64,000 bases of DNA from Haematobia irritans. Its lineage: Eukaryota; Arthropoda; Insecta; Diptera; Muscidae. The position numbers and the translations under genes were made by a program. Location of the stretch: assembly GCF_050003625.1 (NCBI RefSeq), contig NC_134401.1, positions 68,614,537-68,678,536 of the forward strand, given 5' to 3'. How positions within the stretch are numbered: the first letter of the stretch is position 1; each line of letters begins with the position of its first letter. Shown piece after piece: positions 10,841-23,820 of the stretch. A model generated the notes under the pieces. That model was not told the DNA's origin. It saw nothing but the letters and a program-made list of their open reading frames with translations, and searched no databases.

Positions 10841-13800
10841 CTAAAATTCCTTTTCCTCCACATCATAACAGCTTATACAATAGTCATTATAATTTGCACC
10901 TATAGTTTTTGCAAATTCGCCTATCAGGCAGCGACCCGTTATAGCAGATATCAGGAGTGCTATCTGACGCCTTGAGAACACTAGCATATCTAGTGTGCGG
11001 TTTAAGTTTAAATGGGGCCATATTTGCTTGGTGTCGTTACAACCCTTGCAATTTTCCCATCGAATATTGGCCATCGAATATTGGCCTTCTCACGCAGTAA
11101 GAGATTGCAGGTGGCCAGAGGCATACCAACAGATTCTAGTTCCCCTGGAATATGTAAGGTAGTTCCTAGCCTTGCTAACACATCTGCTTCGCAATTCCCC
11201 GGTATGTTCCTATGGCCAGGCACCCATATTAGGTGAATATTGTACTGCTCAGCCATCTCGTTGAGAGATTTGCGGCAGTCTATGGTCGTTTTCGAGTTAA
11301 GGAACACAGAGTCCAAGGATTTTATTGCAGGTTGACTGTCTGAGTATATATTAATGCCAATATTTGTTGGAACATTACTTCTCAGCCAATTCACCACCTC
11401 TCTTATTGCCAATATTTCAGCCTGAAAAACACTACAGTGATTAGGTAATCTTTTCGCTATTCGAATTTCCAGATCTTTAGAATATACTCCGAACCCCACT
11501 TGTCCATTCAATTTGGAGCCATCAGTATAGAAATCTATATATCTTTTATTCCCCGGGGTCTGTGTACACCACGCCTCACTGTTGGGAATTAGAGTTTCAA
11601 ACTTTTTGTCGAAAAGTGGTTTTGCCAGGGTGTACTCCACTACGTTAGGCACATCTGGCATTACTTTGAGGACCGAACTATGACCGTACATTTTTTCCGA
11701 CCACAGCGATAGCTCGCGCAACCGCACAGCCGTTGTTGCATCTGACTGTTTGGCCAAAATGTCTAAAGGCAATAGATGTAGCATGACATTAAGGGAATTT
11801 GTTCCTGTCTTACTAAATGCGCCTGAGATACATAAGCTCGCCATACGCTGAACTTTATCTAAACAAGTCGGTTTCTGAAGTGCCGGCCACCAGACTACAA
11901 CACCATACAGCATTATAGGTCTAACTACTGCCGTGTATAGCCAATGCACAATTTTTGGTCTTAGTCCCCACTTTTTCCCTATTTCCTTTTTGCAGAGTAC
12001 AAAGCTACCGTGGCTTTTCTCGCCCTCTCTTCAATATCAAGTCTAAAATTCAGCTTCCTGTCCAAAATAACGCCAAGGTATTTTGCACACTCACCAAAGG
12101 GAATTTCAGTACCCCCTAAGGAAATGGGCCTAACCGTGGGAGTTTTGCGATCTTTGCAGTACATGACTAGTTCTGTCTTTGCTGGATTTACACCTAGACC
12201 ATTATCTTTCGCCCATTTCTCAGTCATCCGGAGAGCTCTCTGTATAATATCTCTGATTGTGGATGGGAATTTTCCCCTGACTGCTAGCGCCACATCATCT
12301 GCGTATGCCACCACTTTTGTCCTTTCTTTTTCTAGGGAAACCAGAAGGTTGTTTATAGCAACATTCCAAAGAAGAGGTGATAGAACTCCTCCTTGGGGAG
12401 TGCCTCTGTTCACATACCTTTGTATGTTTGCTTGCCCTAGTGTGGCTGAAATACGTCTCTTTATACGTTCGTCTAACAGCCTAAGTATACCTGGATCAAC
12501 ATTCAGAGTTGTCAGTCCATTTAATATCGAGCTCGGATGGACATTATTGAACGCCCCTTCGATGTCTAGAAACGCCACGATTGTGTATTCTTTGACAGAT
12601 AGTGAGCTTTCAATAAAGCTGACTAGTTCATGCAATGCGGTCTCAGTAGACCTGCCCTTCGAGTATGCATGTTGTCGTTTCGAGAACAAACTTGAATCGA
12701 CGCTAGTTCTAAGATACATGTCTATCATCTTCTCCAGGGTCTTAAGTAGGAATGAGGATAAGCTGATTGGTCGGAAATCCTTCGCACTCGAGTGAGAGGC
12801 TTCCTGCTTTAGGTATGAAGACGACTTTTGTTTGCCTCCACTTTTCTGGAATATATGCTAAGTTTACACATCGTTTATATATCACCGTCAACCAGGGGAT
12901 AATTCTTTCAGCCACTGCATGTAACTCCGCCGGAGTAATTCCATCAGGTCCGGGGGATTTGAATGGTCCAAAGCTATTTAAAGCCCATTTTATTCTAGAT
13001 TCCGACACAATTTCCTCGATAGGAAATGATAGCTGAGCCTCTGTTACACCGCCGGAACATGGTTCAACCGTCTGATTTCCAGGGAAGTGTGTGTCCAAAG
13101 TACCTCCAACGTCTCCTTACTGGACGTTGTCCAATTTCCCTCCGATGTTTTAATGAAACCTGGAGCGGTGTTAGTGGATGCTAGTACCTTCCGTAGTCTG
13201 GAAGTCTCTGACGTATTCTCAATACTGCTGCAGTAATCATCCCAAGAGTTTTGTTGAGACCTTCTCAGTTCTCGTTTATATGCTCTCAGATTCATCTTGT
13301 AAGTGTCCCAATCCTCCGGAGCTCTTGTGGACTTTGCTTTGTTAAAGAGCTTACTGCAGGATTTCCTCATATTACTTAACTCCGTAGTCCACCATGGCGG
13401 CCGATTTTTTCCCCTTGGCTTTCCTCTAGGGCAAGCAGCTTTCAGTGAAATGTTGAAGGCCTTAGTAATCCGCTCCACTGCGTGTTCATATTTGTCTCTG
13501 GTATTTCCGGTATCATCAAATAGAACGATTCCCTATACCTATTCCAATCAGCTTTCCTAACATTTGGCGGAAAGATGGTCTTTGAAGTACGAACAGCCAA
13601 TCTGAAACTGATGTAGCGATGATCTGAGAAGCTATGTTCCCTCAAAACTTGCCATTCAGATATCTTATCATTCAGTTCCGGAGAGGTCAACGTGACGCCC
13701 AAAACCTCTTGTCTGTTCCTGGTGACGAAGGTTGGTGCATCTCCTTTATTGCAAACTAGTACGCAAAATAAACTCTATTAGCGACTCTCCCCTTGCATTA

Positions 13801-16030
13801 GTATCACTACTTCCCCAAATAATATGATGTGCATTTGCATCGCATCCCATAATGAGTTTTGTCTTTGTTTTTAGTGACTCCTCAACTAAGGTCTTAACGG
13901 CACAGGGTGGCATCTCCCTATCATGTCCCATGTAGACCGAAGATACCCAATATTTGCATGTAGATATCTCTACACTCTTAGAAAAATATGTTTTTCATAC
14001 GTTCCGATATAAACAAAATGTGTTTCGGGCACAATTTTAAAACACAATATATTTAAGTGCAAACATGTAATGTTCCTAAACTAACACTAAATGTTTGGGA
14101 CATCTATGTTAATATGTTAGAATATATTATGTTTGGGGCATGAATGTTTCATAAAAATCATATGTGTGAATGCAAACATGTATAAATTTACAAATTTCGA
14201 CTAAATATACATATGTTGTGATATTTTATTCAAAGCGACAGAGAGAGTATAGAGAAAGAAATAGAGATGGAAACCGGGAGAGTTGATATCAACATAACAC
14301 AGCGAAAGAATCAAACGAGAACAATTTCTGTGAAATCGCTTGTATGTTGTTTCGGAAAACTGTTTTATGATAAGGCCAAAAATTTGATATGATTAAGTCT
14401 AAATATTATTTAATTTGAATAAAGAGAATGGACATTCGGAACCAAGAGAATAGACATTTGAAAAACAAACAGCATATGTTTTCGCCTTGAGAGCAGCATT
14501 TTATGTTATGTATGTGTGGACATGTGTTTTGTTTATCATTTTGGCATTATGGGCACAATTTTTTTCTTGGTTCGTTAAAAGAAATCAGGGGTCTTCATAT
14601 AAATAACGAAAGGGCGCTATACTCTTTTTAGAGTTGGGACAGTAAAATGAAATAAGGAGGAAATAGTGAAAAATTACACAGTAAAATGTATAAAAACAAA
14701 GTTTAGTTCCTCTTTATTAATAAGTAGTCCACGAGGAGTTGACGGACACCTTCAAATATAAAAGCGGGTTCGAGTTTTGCAGCTAAAACAATTTAAAAAG
14801 ATTATTTTCTTTAAAATGAATTATTAAAGAAAAATAAAAGGCATTTTACAGCGATGGTGTTAAATGCTAGTAAAAAACTGCTCACGCCTAAATAAATTTA
14901 TGTTTATATTATAAAATTATTTATGTATGTTTTTACTCGACTCCACGTTCTTCTTTTGTTTGAGTTTTTGAATTCCTTCCAAATTTTAAAGTTTTGTACC
15001 AAAAACAGTTTTTTGTTACAAAATTGTTATTTTTGCAATAAAAAAATAATATTTTATCAAAAAATCAGTCAATTTCGTTTATATCAAGCACGGTTACTGA
15101 CTTTAATAACCCACATTTCGAAGTTTCATTATAAAAATTTAATATAGTATAAATATAAATGTGTAAATTAAAAAAAAAGTGTTCGGTCGGAGCGGGGATT
15201 GAACCCACGACCCTTTGCATGCAAGGCAGACGTGCTAACCACTGCTCCACGTGGCAAACAAATGTATGTTTATGTTAAATAATGTTATGTTTGCATGGGC
15301 TCGTGGGCGCTGCAAACTATGCTATATAAATGTATCGTATAACGATAATTATCTGCTGGTGACTATAACTGCTACGTAGCCCAGTGGATAGTGTGTTGGC
15401 TTACAAACTGTATGGTCCTCGGTTCGATTCTCCGAAAGGTACAATTTAAAAAAAATTATAAAAGCGAATAATTTCTTCAATATTATTTGTATTACAGAAA
15501 AAGGTGTCAAGAACTAAAATATTTCGTGGAAGTGAAAATTACGAGTATGTTTGGGAATGAGCACAATCGTCTTTGGGAAAAATTCTTCCAAGCATATAAT
15601 ATTTTTGGGCTCAAAATGCTTCCAAACATATAATATGTTCACATAAACCAAACATATTAATGTTTCGGCAGTATCCAATATTATATGTGCTTCCTGCAAA
15701 ATATGTTTGGAACATATGTTAAAGAAGCGATTTTTTTTGAGGGTGTAGACTGGCTACGACAGTGTCTGCATTGCTCAATGAAGGAAGCAGAAACAAGTTT
15801 AGTTCGTTTTTAGCAATTATACATGCTCGATTTATATCGTTACCGGTATTATGAAAAAGTTTGAAACCCGGAGTGCTTAATTCACCGATCTTGTTTTTAT
15901 ATATGTATGGTTCTTGAATAAGAACTATATCTATGTCTCCTTTCATCAGAAGAACTTTTAAGGCAGCACAAGCGGCCTTACAATGGTGAAGATTTATCTG
16001 GAGGAACCGTAGAACCATCCAAATTTTCAA
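10841..16030 (-). pseudogene. LINE ORF2: endonuclease, reverse transcriptase, RNase H; broken
   Basis: The N-terminal AP endonuclease (RFLQINLHHCKAACAALK, VLIQEPYIYKNKIG) lies at 16030-15748. A TIR element interrupts it, and the frame resumes at about 13970 with GCDANAHHIIWGSSDTNARG. Reverse transcriptase follows (SPGPDGITPAELH; AYSKGRSTETALHELV; the catalytic VVAYADDVALAV near 12320-12290). RNase H is at 11510-11150 (FYTDGSKLNG, NIYSDSQPAIKS, LIWVPGHRNIPGNCEADVLA). A Cys-rich tail ends near 10850. Frameshifts lie near 13750, 13460, 13090, 12770, 11990 and 11050. Catalytic motifs are readable, but the protein cannot be made. Confidence 0.85.
13973..15745 (+). mobile_element. TA-flanked TIR element with tRNA-like modules, copy C
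   Basis: Starts CACTCTTAGAAAAATATG after TA (13971-13972) and ends TTTGAGGGTG before TA (15746-15747), 1,773 bp. It sits in the endonuclease domain of the LINE. Deleting it with one TA restores an uninterrupted LINE frame at the junction. Module 1 is at 15180-15256 (minus) and module 2 at 15371-15440 (plus). It closely matches copy A over its length and has no transposase. Confidence 0.88.
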
Positions 16031-17198
16031 CCACCGTCACATCAGCCGCTTCAATTGAGTCATCAAGGGCTTCCTCTTCACAGATCTCGGTGACTCTCGC
16101 AACAATCCGCGGTTCTGCTTCGACGAGGCTTGAGCCTGTAGAAACTTCCCGCATATGATTTTCGCCATAGTCTGCAGGTTTTATGTCTCCTTCGGCTTCG
16201 CTAGATTTTTTCACTGCTGACTCTACCGGAGGCTTGTCCGTTTCGGAATCCTTTGGCTGATCGCTTTTGTATACCTTCATATGGATATCATGAAAGCCAT
16301 AACTTACGCGTCCTTGGGTCTGGGCTAGATGTGGCAGCGACTCTATGTTTAATATAAACACCGCATGTCGTCTTGGTCCATCCACCTTATCCAAACGACC
16401 AACCTTCCAATCGGCGGTTGGAAGATCTGGGTTACATTCTTTTAGTCTCTCTAGTATTGACTCAGGATCAGGAGGGTTTGCCGGTATCCATGCATGTGCT
16501 CTAGGTTTAGCCGGTATGTCTTTTTTATCGACTAACTCCAAAGCGGCTCCTTCCCAAACTTCACCAATTAGCATCAATGCAGCTTTAAAGCAATCCATAG
16601 ACCTCTGGTTCGCAAAAGCTATTAACTTATATCGTCCTTGATACCATCCAGCATCTTGCCGTCGAGGACTTGGTGCGGGAAACTTTTTTCGCACCTCTGA
16701 GTAGACACCAGACATCGCGTTCTCAATTTCCCCCCATTTTTGCCTTGGAATCAGACCGTCCAATGCTCCTTTATTAATAATAGCCATCACAAGGCTGTCT
16801 TTTGTAACTGAGGCAAACGATCTTTGATCCCGTTTAGAGGATAGCAGCTCATCCGGTGATCGTTCCCTTTTTCCAGCTACAAGAATTGCTTGAGCCCATT
16901 TTAAGGAATCGCTTTGCTTAGCCGACAACGTGCTTGGGTCGACTGATCCTAATTTCTTTAGGATAAACAAAGCATTTCTTCGTTCCTTGAATCTCTTTCG
17001 AGAGGGATTGCCTCCTTTTGATGTCGTCACCTTAGAAAAGGTTCGACTTGCCAAAGTATCACCGCCAGTCGACCCGTCTACAGGTCGACTAATTGGGCCT
17101 GACTCTGGGTCGCTGCCCAAATTTATAACTTCAGTCGTTACCCGTCCACTGGGCCCTGAAGTTAGAAACCCAGTGGATGACTTTGAATTTCGCTGCAT
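15978..17198 (-). CDS. LINE ORF1 protein (DUF4780-like), intact
   Basis: An uninterrupted 406-codon frame from ATG 17198. The first ~90 residues are Ser/Gly/basic-rich. Residues about 180-320 (WYQGRYKLIAFANQRSMD, WEGAALELVDKKDIPAKPRA, WKVGRLDKVDGPRRHAVF) form a compact fold resembling the DUF4780 family seen in insect LINE ORF1s. The C-terminus is acidic. No CCHC knuckle is visible, unlike Jockey ORF1. ORF1 proteins bind LINE RNA and form the ribonucleoprotein. The stop overlaps the ORF2 start region (ORF2 frame opens by 16030). That this frame stays open while ORF2 has decayed may reflect chance. The family name is from memory of the pattern. Confidence 0.75.
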   Translation of the reverse strand: MQRNSKSSTGFLTSGPSGRVTTEVINLGSDPESGPISRPVDGSTGGDTLASRTFSKVTTSKGGNPSRKRFKERRNALFILKKLGSVDPSTLSAKQSDSLKWAQAILVAGKRERSPDELLSSKRDQRSFASVTKDSLVMAIINKGALDGLIPRQKWGEIENAMSGVYSEVRKKFPAPSPRRQDAGWYQGRYKLIAFANQRSMDCFKAALMLIGEVWEGAALELVDKKDIPAKPRAHAWIPANPPDPESILERLKECNPDLPTADWKVGRLDKVDGPRRHAVFILNIESLPHLAQTQGRVSYGFHDIHMKVYKSDQPKDSETDKPPVESAVKKSSEAEGDIKPADYGENHMREVSTGSSLVEAEPRIVARVTEICEEEALDDSIEAADVTVVENLDGSTVPPDKSSPL

Positions 17199-17303
17199 GG
17201 TGGTTTATTATTTCCACCACACGTGAAATTCGTAATAAGTACTTATTACGATGGAATACTCCGCTATTAGAAAACACGTCCGTTCAGTTCGACTGTTGAA
17301 TAT

Positions 17304-18095
17304 AAGCGAAACCCTAACCTCTTTCTCCGAGATGCCGCAAATAAGCTGGGTGTATTGTCTACAACCGTGCATCGAGCCAAAAAACGAGCCGGACTATCGA
17401 CTTACAAGAAGGTAGTGACTCCAAATCGCGATTATAAACAAAATACGACGGCCAAAGCGCGATCCCGGAGGCTGTACACGACGATGCTGACAAAGTTTGA
17501 CTGCGTGGTAATGGACGACGAAACCTACGTCAAAGCCGACTACAAGCAGCTTCCGGGACAGGAGTTTTATACGGCAAAAGGAAGGGGAAAGGTAGCAGAT
17601 ATTTTCAAGCACATAAAACTGTCAAAGTTCACAAAGAAATATCTGGTTTGGCAAGCCATCTGTACCTGTGGATTGAAAAGCAGCATTTTCATAGCTTCCG
17701 GGACTGTCAACCAAGAAATTTACGTGAAAGAGTGTTTGAATAAACGTCTGCTGCCTTTCCTGAAGAAACACGGTTGTTCCGTACTGTTTTGGCCGGATTT
17801 GGCATCTTGCCATTACGGTAAAAAGGCCATGGAGTGGTACGCCGCCAACAACGTGCAGGTGGTTCCCGAGGACAAGAACCATCCCAACACGCTAGAGCTC
17901 CGCCCAATTGAGAAATACTGGGCTATTGACAAGCGGAACCTAAAGAAGACCAAAAAAACTGCTAAGAACGAGCAGCAGTTCAAGGCAAACTGGCTTTCTG
18001 CGGCGAAGAAGGTGGACAAGGTGGCTGTACAAAATCTGATGGCAGGTGTCAAGCGTGAGGCCCGGCAATTCGGCTTTGGAAAAGCGAAAGCCTAA
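17304..18095 (+). pseudogene. DD37E mariner transposase, C-terminal part (copy 1)
   Basis: The frame continues from the LINE insertion to a stop at 18093-18095. A second helix-turn-helix (RDAANKLGV..STTVHRAKKR) is followed by the catalytic domain. The first Asp is in VVMDDETYVKADY, the second in LFWPDLASCHYGKK, and the Glu in LRPIEKYWAIDKR. Exactly 37 residues separate the second Asp and the Glu, defining a DD37E triad, known from mosquito ITmD37E elements. All three residues are present. A Val-to-Asp difference follows the Glu (AIDKR versus AIVKR in copy 2). Confidence 0.85.
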
Positions 18096-18216
18096 CTGAA
18101 TATTTTTCCTGAATTTTATACTAATTGAACTTGAAAAAGAAATTTAATTTGATTTTTTAAATAAACGATTTCACCGATTTACACGCGTTTTCCCTTGACC
18201 AAATTTTGACACCCTT

Positions 18217-18660
18217 TAGATATTGTAACATTGTCAAAAACAATATTTTTGGAAGTATTTTTCAAAATACTTATAGGAGCTAATAACCAAAGATAATAAA
18301 AGAGGAAGATGGGAGATTGGCTACTGAGCACATCAAACCATTTACCACATTAGTTTAATACTCGAACCAAACGCGTATACGACAAGTATTGACATAGCAT
18401 TAAAATGCAAATAAAAAGAAATTAAGAGCACGAAATAAATTTCCATAAAGGGGAAAATGTAATTTTTTTTGTTGTTGCCTAAAATTTAACATTGTTTCAT
18501 TAAGAAAATTAAATTTTTCATTTCAAAAATAAAAACGAAAAACAGCTAAAAGATTACAAACATGTATTAAACTAATCTGGTAAATGCAACATTTGGTATG
18601 ACGCAAGCCAATCTCCCATCTTCCTCTTTTATTATCTTTGCTAATAACCTGACTTCTAAA
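18217..18660. repeat. Inverted repeat with ~75-bp arms
   Basis: The left arm is at 18290-18362 (AAGATAATAAAAGAGGAAGA to CATTAGTTTAATAC). The right arm is at about 18560-18648 (GTATTAAACTAATCTGG to TTCCTCTTTTATTATCTTTG). The arms are imperfect complements separated by about 200 bp. A right-arm copy is also present at 5985-6095. It is probably a fold-back repeat or a MITE with long internal inverted arms. No coding content. Confidence 0.6.
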
Positions 18661-19184
18661 ATGTATCCATGTTTCCCAAATTTTCATTTTAATAAACATT
18701 TTATGTTTTGTGCTATGTTATTCAGCATTTACTTGAGCCTTACTTGTTTCCTGAATAATCGAGAGCTTAGTTTTGATAACTTTTTTATCAGAGTTCTGGT
18801 TGACGAGTTCAAAAACGCAAATTGGATATTAAATCCTTTATTAAAACTCTTTAAGATTTGTATTTTGTATATAGGATATACATAGGATGTATATAGGATA
18901 TACATAGCGTTTGGCTAGAAAATTTTCAGTGCTTGAATTATTTCTACTGAGATTGTGTCGAGTTCCTTCAAATCTCAAAATCGTGAAAATATTTTTCCAG
19001 CTGCTATGGGATTTACAGAGCCCCATGCAATCTCTTTTTTATAATAATTTCTAATTTTGTCATTGCATATAACATTTTTAGTCTAATACCATTTAACGGG
19101 TTTTATAAATTTTGCAACCTTTGGCTACCGATGTCCACTATATACCGTACACCCAATTTTCAAATTTTTATGTCCTTTTAGTTA
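18661..19184. other. Unassigned A+T-rich sequence with a short minisatellite
   Basis: A ~22-bp motif with ATATAGGATATACATAGGATG is duplicated at 18867-18910. No coding motif was recognised. The frame 18598-18885 is unsupported. Confidence 0.4.
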
Positions 19185-19290
19185 AATAACACTTCCTCTC
19201 ATACAGAAAATATTTTGAATATTTGCAGCCAATTGCACCAGGAAAATGTTGCCTTGCGATCACAGTTTGCACAAACACAAGGAATAAATA
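19185..19290 (+). pseudogene. Jockey-type LINE ORF1, first visible piece
   Basis: The plus-strand frame reads SQLHQENVALRSQFAQTQGI, a coiled-coil-like stretch typical of the N-terminal part of Jockey ORF1. It stops at the TA where copy D inserted. Joining 19290 to 23775 (removing copy D and one TA) continues the same frame into an Asn/Ser-rich segment. Joining over the next insertion continues it again into 25916 onward. So one Jockey element spans 19.2-32.5 kb. The 5' end is not defined. Confidence 0.6.
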
Positions 19291-20154
19291 CACCCTCAAA
19301 AAAATCGCTTCTCTAACATATGTTCCAAACATATTTTGCAGGAAACACATATATTATTGACTACTGCCGAAACATTAATATGTTTGATTTATGTGAACAT
19401 ATTATATGTTTGGAAGCATTTTGAGTCCAAAAATATTATATGCTTGGAAAAATTTTTCCGAAAGAAGATTGTGTTCATTCCCTCACATAATTTTCACTTC
19501 CACGAAATTTTGTAGTTCTTGGCGCCTTTTTCTGTAACACAAATAATGTTGAAGAAATTATTCAATTTTATAATTTTTTTTAAATTTTGCCTTTCGCCTG
19601 GACGGAGAATCAAACCGAGGGCCATACAGTTTGTAAGCCAACACACTATCCACTGGGCTACGTAGCTGTCATAGTCACCAGTAGACAATTATCGTTATAA
19701 GTTACATTTATATAGCATAGTTTGCAGCGCCCACGAGCCCATGCAAACATAACATTAGTTAACAGAAACATACATTGGTTGGCCACGTGGAGCAGTGGTT
19801 AGCATGTCTGCCTTGCATGCAAAGGGTCGTTGGTTCAATCCTTGCTCCGACCGAACAATTTTTTTTTATTTTTATATTTATATTTATATATTATTAAATT
19901 AAATTTTTACAATGAAACTTCGAAATGTGTGTTATTAAAGATTTACAGTCAGAAAAGAACAGTGCTGGATATAAACGAAATGGACTGAGCTTTTGGATAA
20001 AATATAATTTGTTTAATTGCAAAAATAACAATGTTGTAACAAAAAAATGGTTTTGGTATAAAAGTTTGAAATTTTCGAAGAAATTCAAAAACTCTACCAA
20101 AAGAAGAACTTGAAGTCGAGTATAAACATACATAATTTGACATTATACACATGA

Positions 20155-21560
<1,406 letters not shown>

Positions 21561-21655
21561 TTTAAAATTGCTCGTATTTTCAAATACAAATAAATATGAA
21601 TAGTTATTAACGAATAATTTTGTACTTAATTTCATTTTTACCTTTAGGGCCGGAA

Positions 21656-22797
21656 CACGCAGAGAAGAAACATGATTGCCACAATCATATTCGAAGAGCA
21701 AAATACTATGATAGCAGCTATTTTTGCGGCGACCATGTAACATTTTAACCTGCAACCATGTTGGCTCAGTGAACATGGTTCTAAGAAAAATACAATTGTC
21801 CTCATCTAAAATGTTATTATATTGATAAAAAGAATTTTGTTTCCATTAAAAGACAATGGTCACGATCTAAAATGTTATGTTATTCGTCAAAAATGTTTTT
21901 CTTCTAGTTAAAAGAACATGGTCACAACCTAAAATGTTTTGATTTTTATGAAAAAACTTTTTTCGTCGTCGAAAAAAGGATGCCACTTGAGAAAAGAAAA
22001 CACAAAATCAACTTTATTTATTTGTTTTTATTTATTTATAAACTAATTCATTGTTTATTTGTATTTATAATGCCGTGCAAGCAAACTTCACATATTTTTA
22101 CACACTCTAGTTTGATTCAATTTCAACAATAAGTAATCATTCCATATTTACTTCGTGCCCATCAAATGTACAAACGCAGACATCATGTAACTGCAAATAA
22201 AAATAAATTATACCATATATCAAAATGCAGAACAAAAACCAGGTACATTTTTTTCAACTACACTTTCCTTTTTTGTATTCACATAAAACCACGTGCCATT
22301 TGTGAATAAATAAATTAACACAAAACACAATAATTCCGTATTCTCCGTCCATTCCAAGAAACAATCAACACACGACTGACGCGCAAAATGAAAATCGTGT
22401 GTACCTGCTCAATGTTTTTATAAAATTCTTGTCGCTGCAAAAAAATTAAATGGTCACGAAAACAATGTACATGGTCTTTATGGCCATGTAATGGCTGTAT
22501 ACATGTCTATACGTAAACTATAAAAATACTTTTTTCTCTGCAAAAAAGTAAAAAAATTTAATGGTCAGGTACATGATTTTCCTGACCATATAATGGTCTC
22601 AAATTCTATCATTTAAATAATAGAACATGTTTGCGGCATTTGAGAACCATTTAAATGCTTATTGCCAACATATATTTTTCTCCGCTCGAAAATTATTTTT
22701 ACAAAGACAAAATACATGGTTTTCGCGACAATTACATACTCTAAATAAGCATTAAATGGATGCGGCAACCATGTCCAAACATGTTTTTTCTGTGCGT
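21656..22797. mobile_element. Non-autonomous TIR element (MITE-like), about 1.14 kb
   Basis: It starts CACGCAGAGAAGAAACATG and ends CATGTTTTTTCTGTGCGTG, which are inverted complements with two mismatches over 19 bp. The interior is rich in ACCATGT, ATGGTC and CATGG motifs arranged as short palindromes (for example around 21850, 21920, 22460 and 22570) and has no open frame. Flanks are GGAA and AATT, so a target duplication is not evident. It lies within copy D next to the RTE fragment. The superfamily is unknown. Confidence 0.6.
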
Positions 22798-23820
22798 GAA
22801 TTAAGTTAGCATTATCGCTCTAAAATGACCACGTTTTCGCGTTTTCTTTTCTTTAATATTTCATTTTAAAGCAAATAAACTTTTTCAATTGTTGCTTTGG
22901 ATCGAGTTTTGCCCGTAAAATGAAAAATAATTTTAGCGGCAAAACTCGAACTTAATGCCCGTTTTTATTTTTGAAAGTGTACGTCAACTCATCTTGGACC
23001 ACTTATTAATAAAGAGGAACTAAACTTATTTTTTTCTTCTGAATATCCCTTTGTAATTTCATCATTTTAATTTCCTTTCTTCCTAAATATTTTGACTTAC
23101 TCGTCGTACGTTCCGATTTCTTTTGACGAACCTACAAAAAATTGCGCCCATAATGCCAAAATGATGAACAAAACACATGTTCACACATACTGAAATTGCT
23201 CCTCTCAAGGCAAAAACACATGCTGTTTTTTGAAATGTCTATTCTCCTGGTTCCGAATGTCTATTCTCTTTACTCCGAATACTCAATTTAATGTTCAAAT
23301 TAAATAATATTTAGACTTAAGCAAATCCAATTTTTGGCGAAGCCTTATTAACATGCCAAACGCATAGCCAAAACAAATGAACACGTAAAACAGTTTTCCG
23401 AAACAAGTTTCAAGCATTTAAAAAAAGTACTCTCTTTTGATTCTCTCGCTGTGTTATGTTGATATCTTTCGTCAACCCTCCGGGTTCTTTCTCTATACTC
23501 TCTCTGGCTCTGTCGGTCCCTGAATAAAATATCACAACATATTATGTTTACTCGAAATTTGTAAATTTATATATGTTTACATTCACACATATTATTTTTA
23601 TAAAACATTCTTGTCCCAAACATAATATATTCTAACATATTAACATATGTGTACCAAACATTTAATGCAGGAACATTACATTTTTGCACTTAAATATATT
23701 GTGTTTAAAAATTGTGCCCGAAACACATTTTTTTATATCGGAACATATGAAAAACATATTTTTGTAACAGTGTAATAATAATGGAAGTAATGAAGAAGCC
23801 ACTAATGCATTCATTCATTC

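Larger units (their letters stand above)
10613..17303 (-). mobile_element. Full-length I/R1/LOA-like LINE (copy 1)
   Basis: The element reads on the minus strand from about 17303 (5' end) to 10613. It has a ~105-bp 5' UTR, ORF1 (17198-15978), an overlapping ORF2, and a 3' UTR ending in AACCT/CCTAA repeats. Bases 17,270-17,283 on the minus strand include GGACGTG, similar to the downstream promoter element of fly LINEs. A 12-bp target duplication (AAGCGAAACCCT) flanks it. Removing the TIR element at 13973-15745 leaves about 4.9 kb. ORF2 has endonuclease, reverse transcriptase and RNase H, but many frameshifts. Clade placement is inferred. Confidence 0.85.
10220..18216 (+). mobile_element. DD37E-type mariner, copy 1, split by a LINE
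   Basis: The left end is AAGGGTGATACGGTCAAAAT after TA (10218-10219). The right end is CAAATTTTGACACCCTT before TA (18217-18218), missing a few bases relative to copy 2 (39491-40789). The element should be about 1.3 kb but spans 8 kb because a LINE entered its transposase gene. The target duplication AAGCGAAACCCT stands at 10601-10612 and 17304-17315. Confidence 0.88.

Noticed and set aside
12010..12795. 261-codon plus-strand frame within the LINE
   Set aside because: Antisense to the reverse transcriptase; the minus strand carries YADD and flanking RT motifs.
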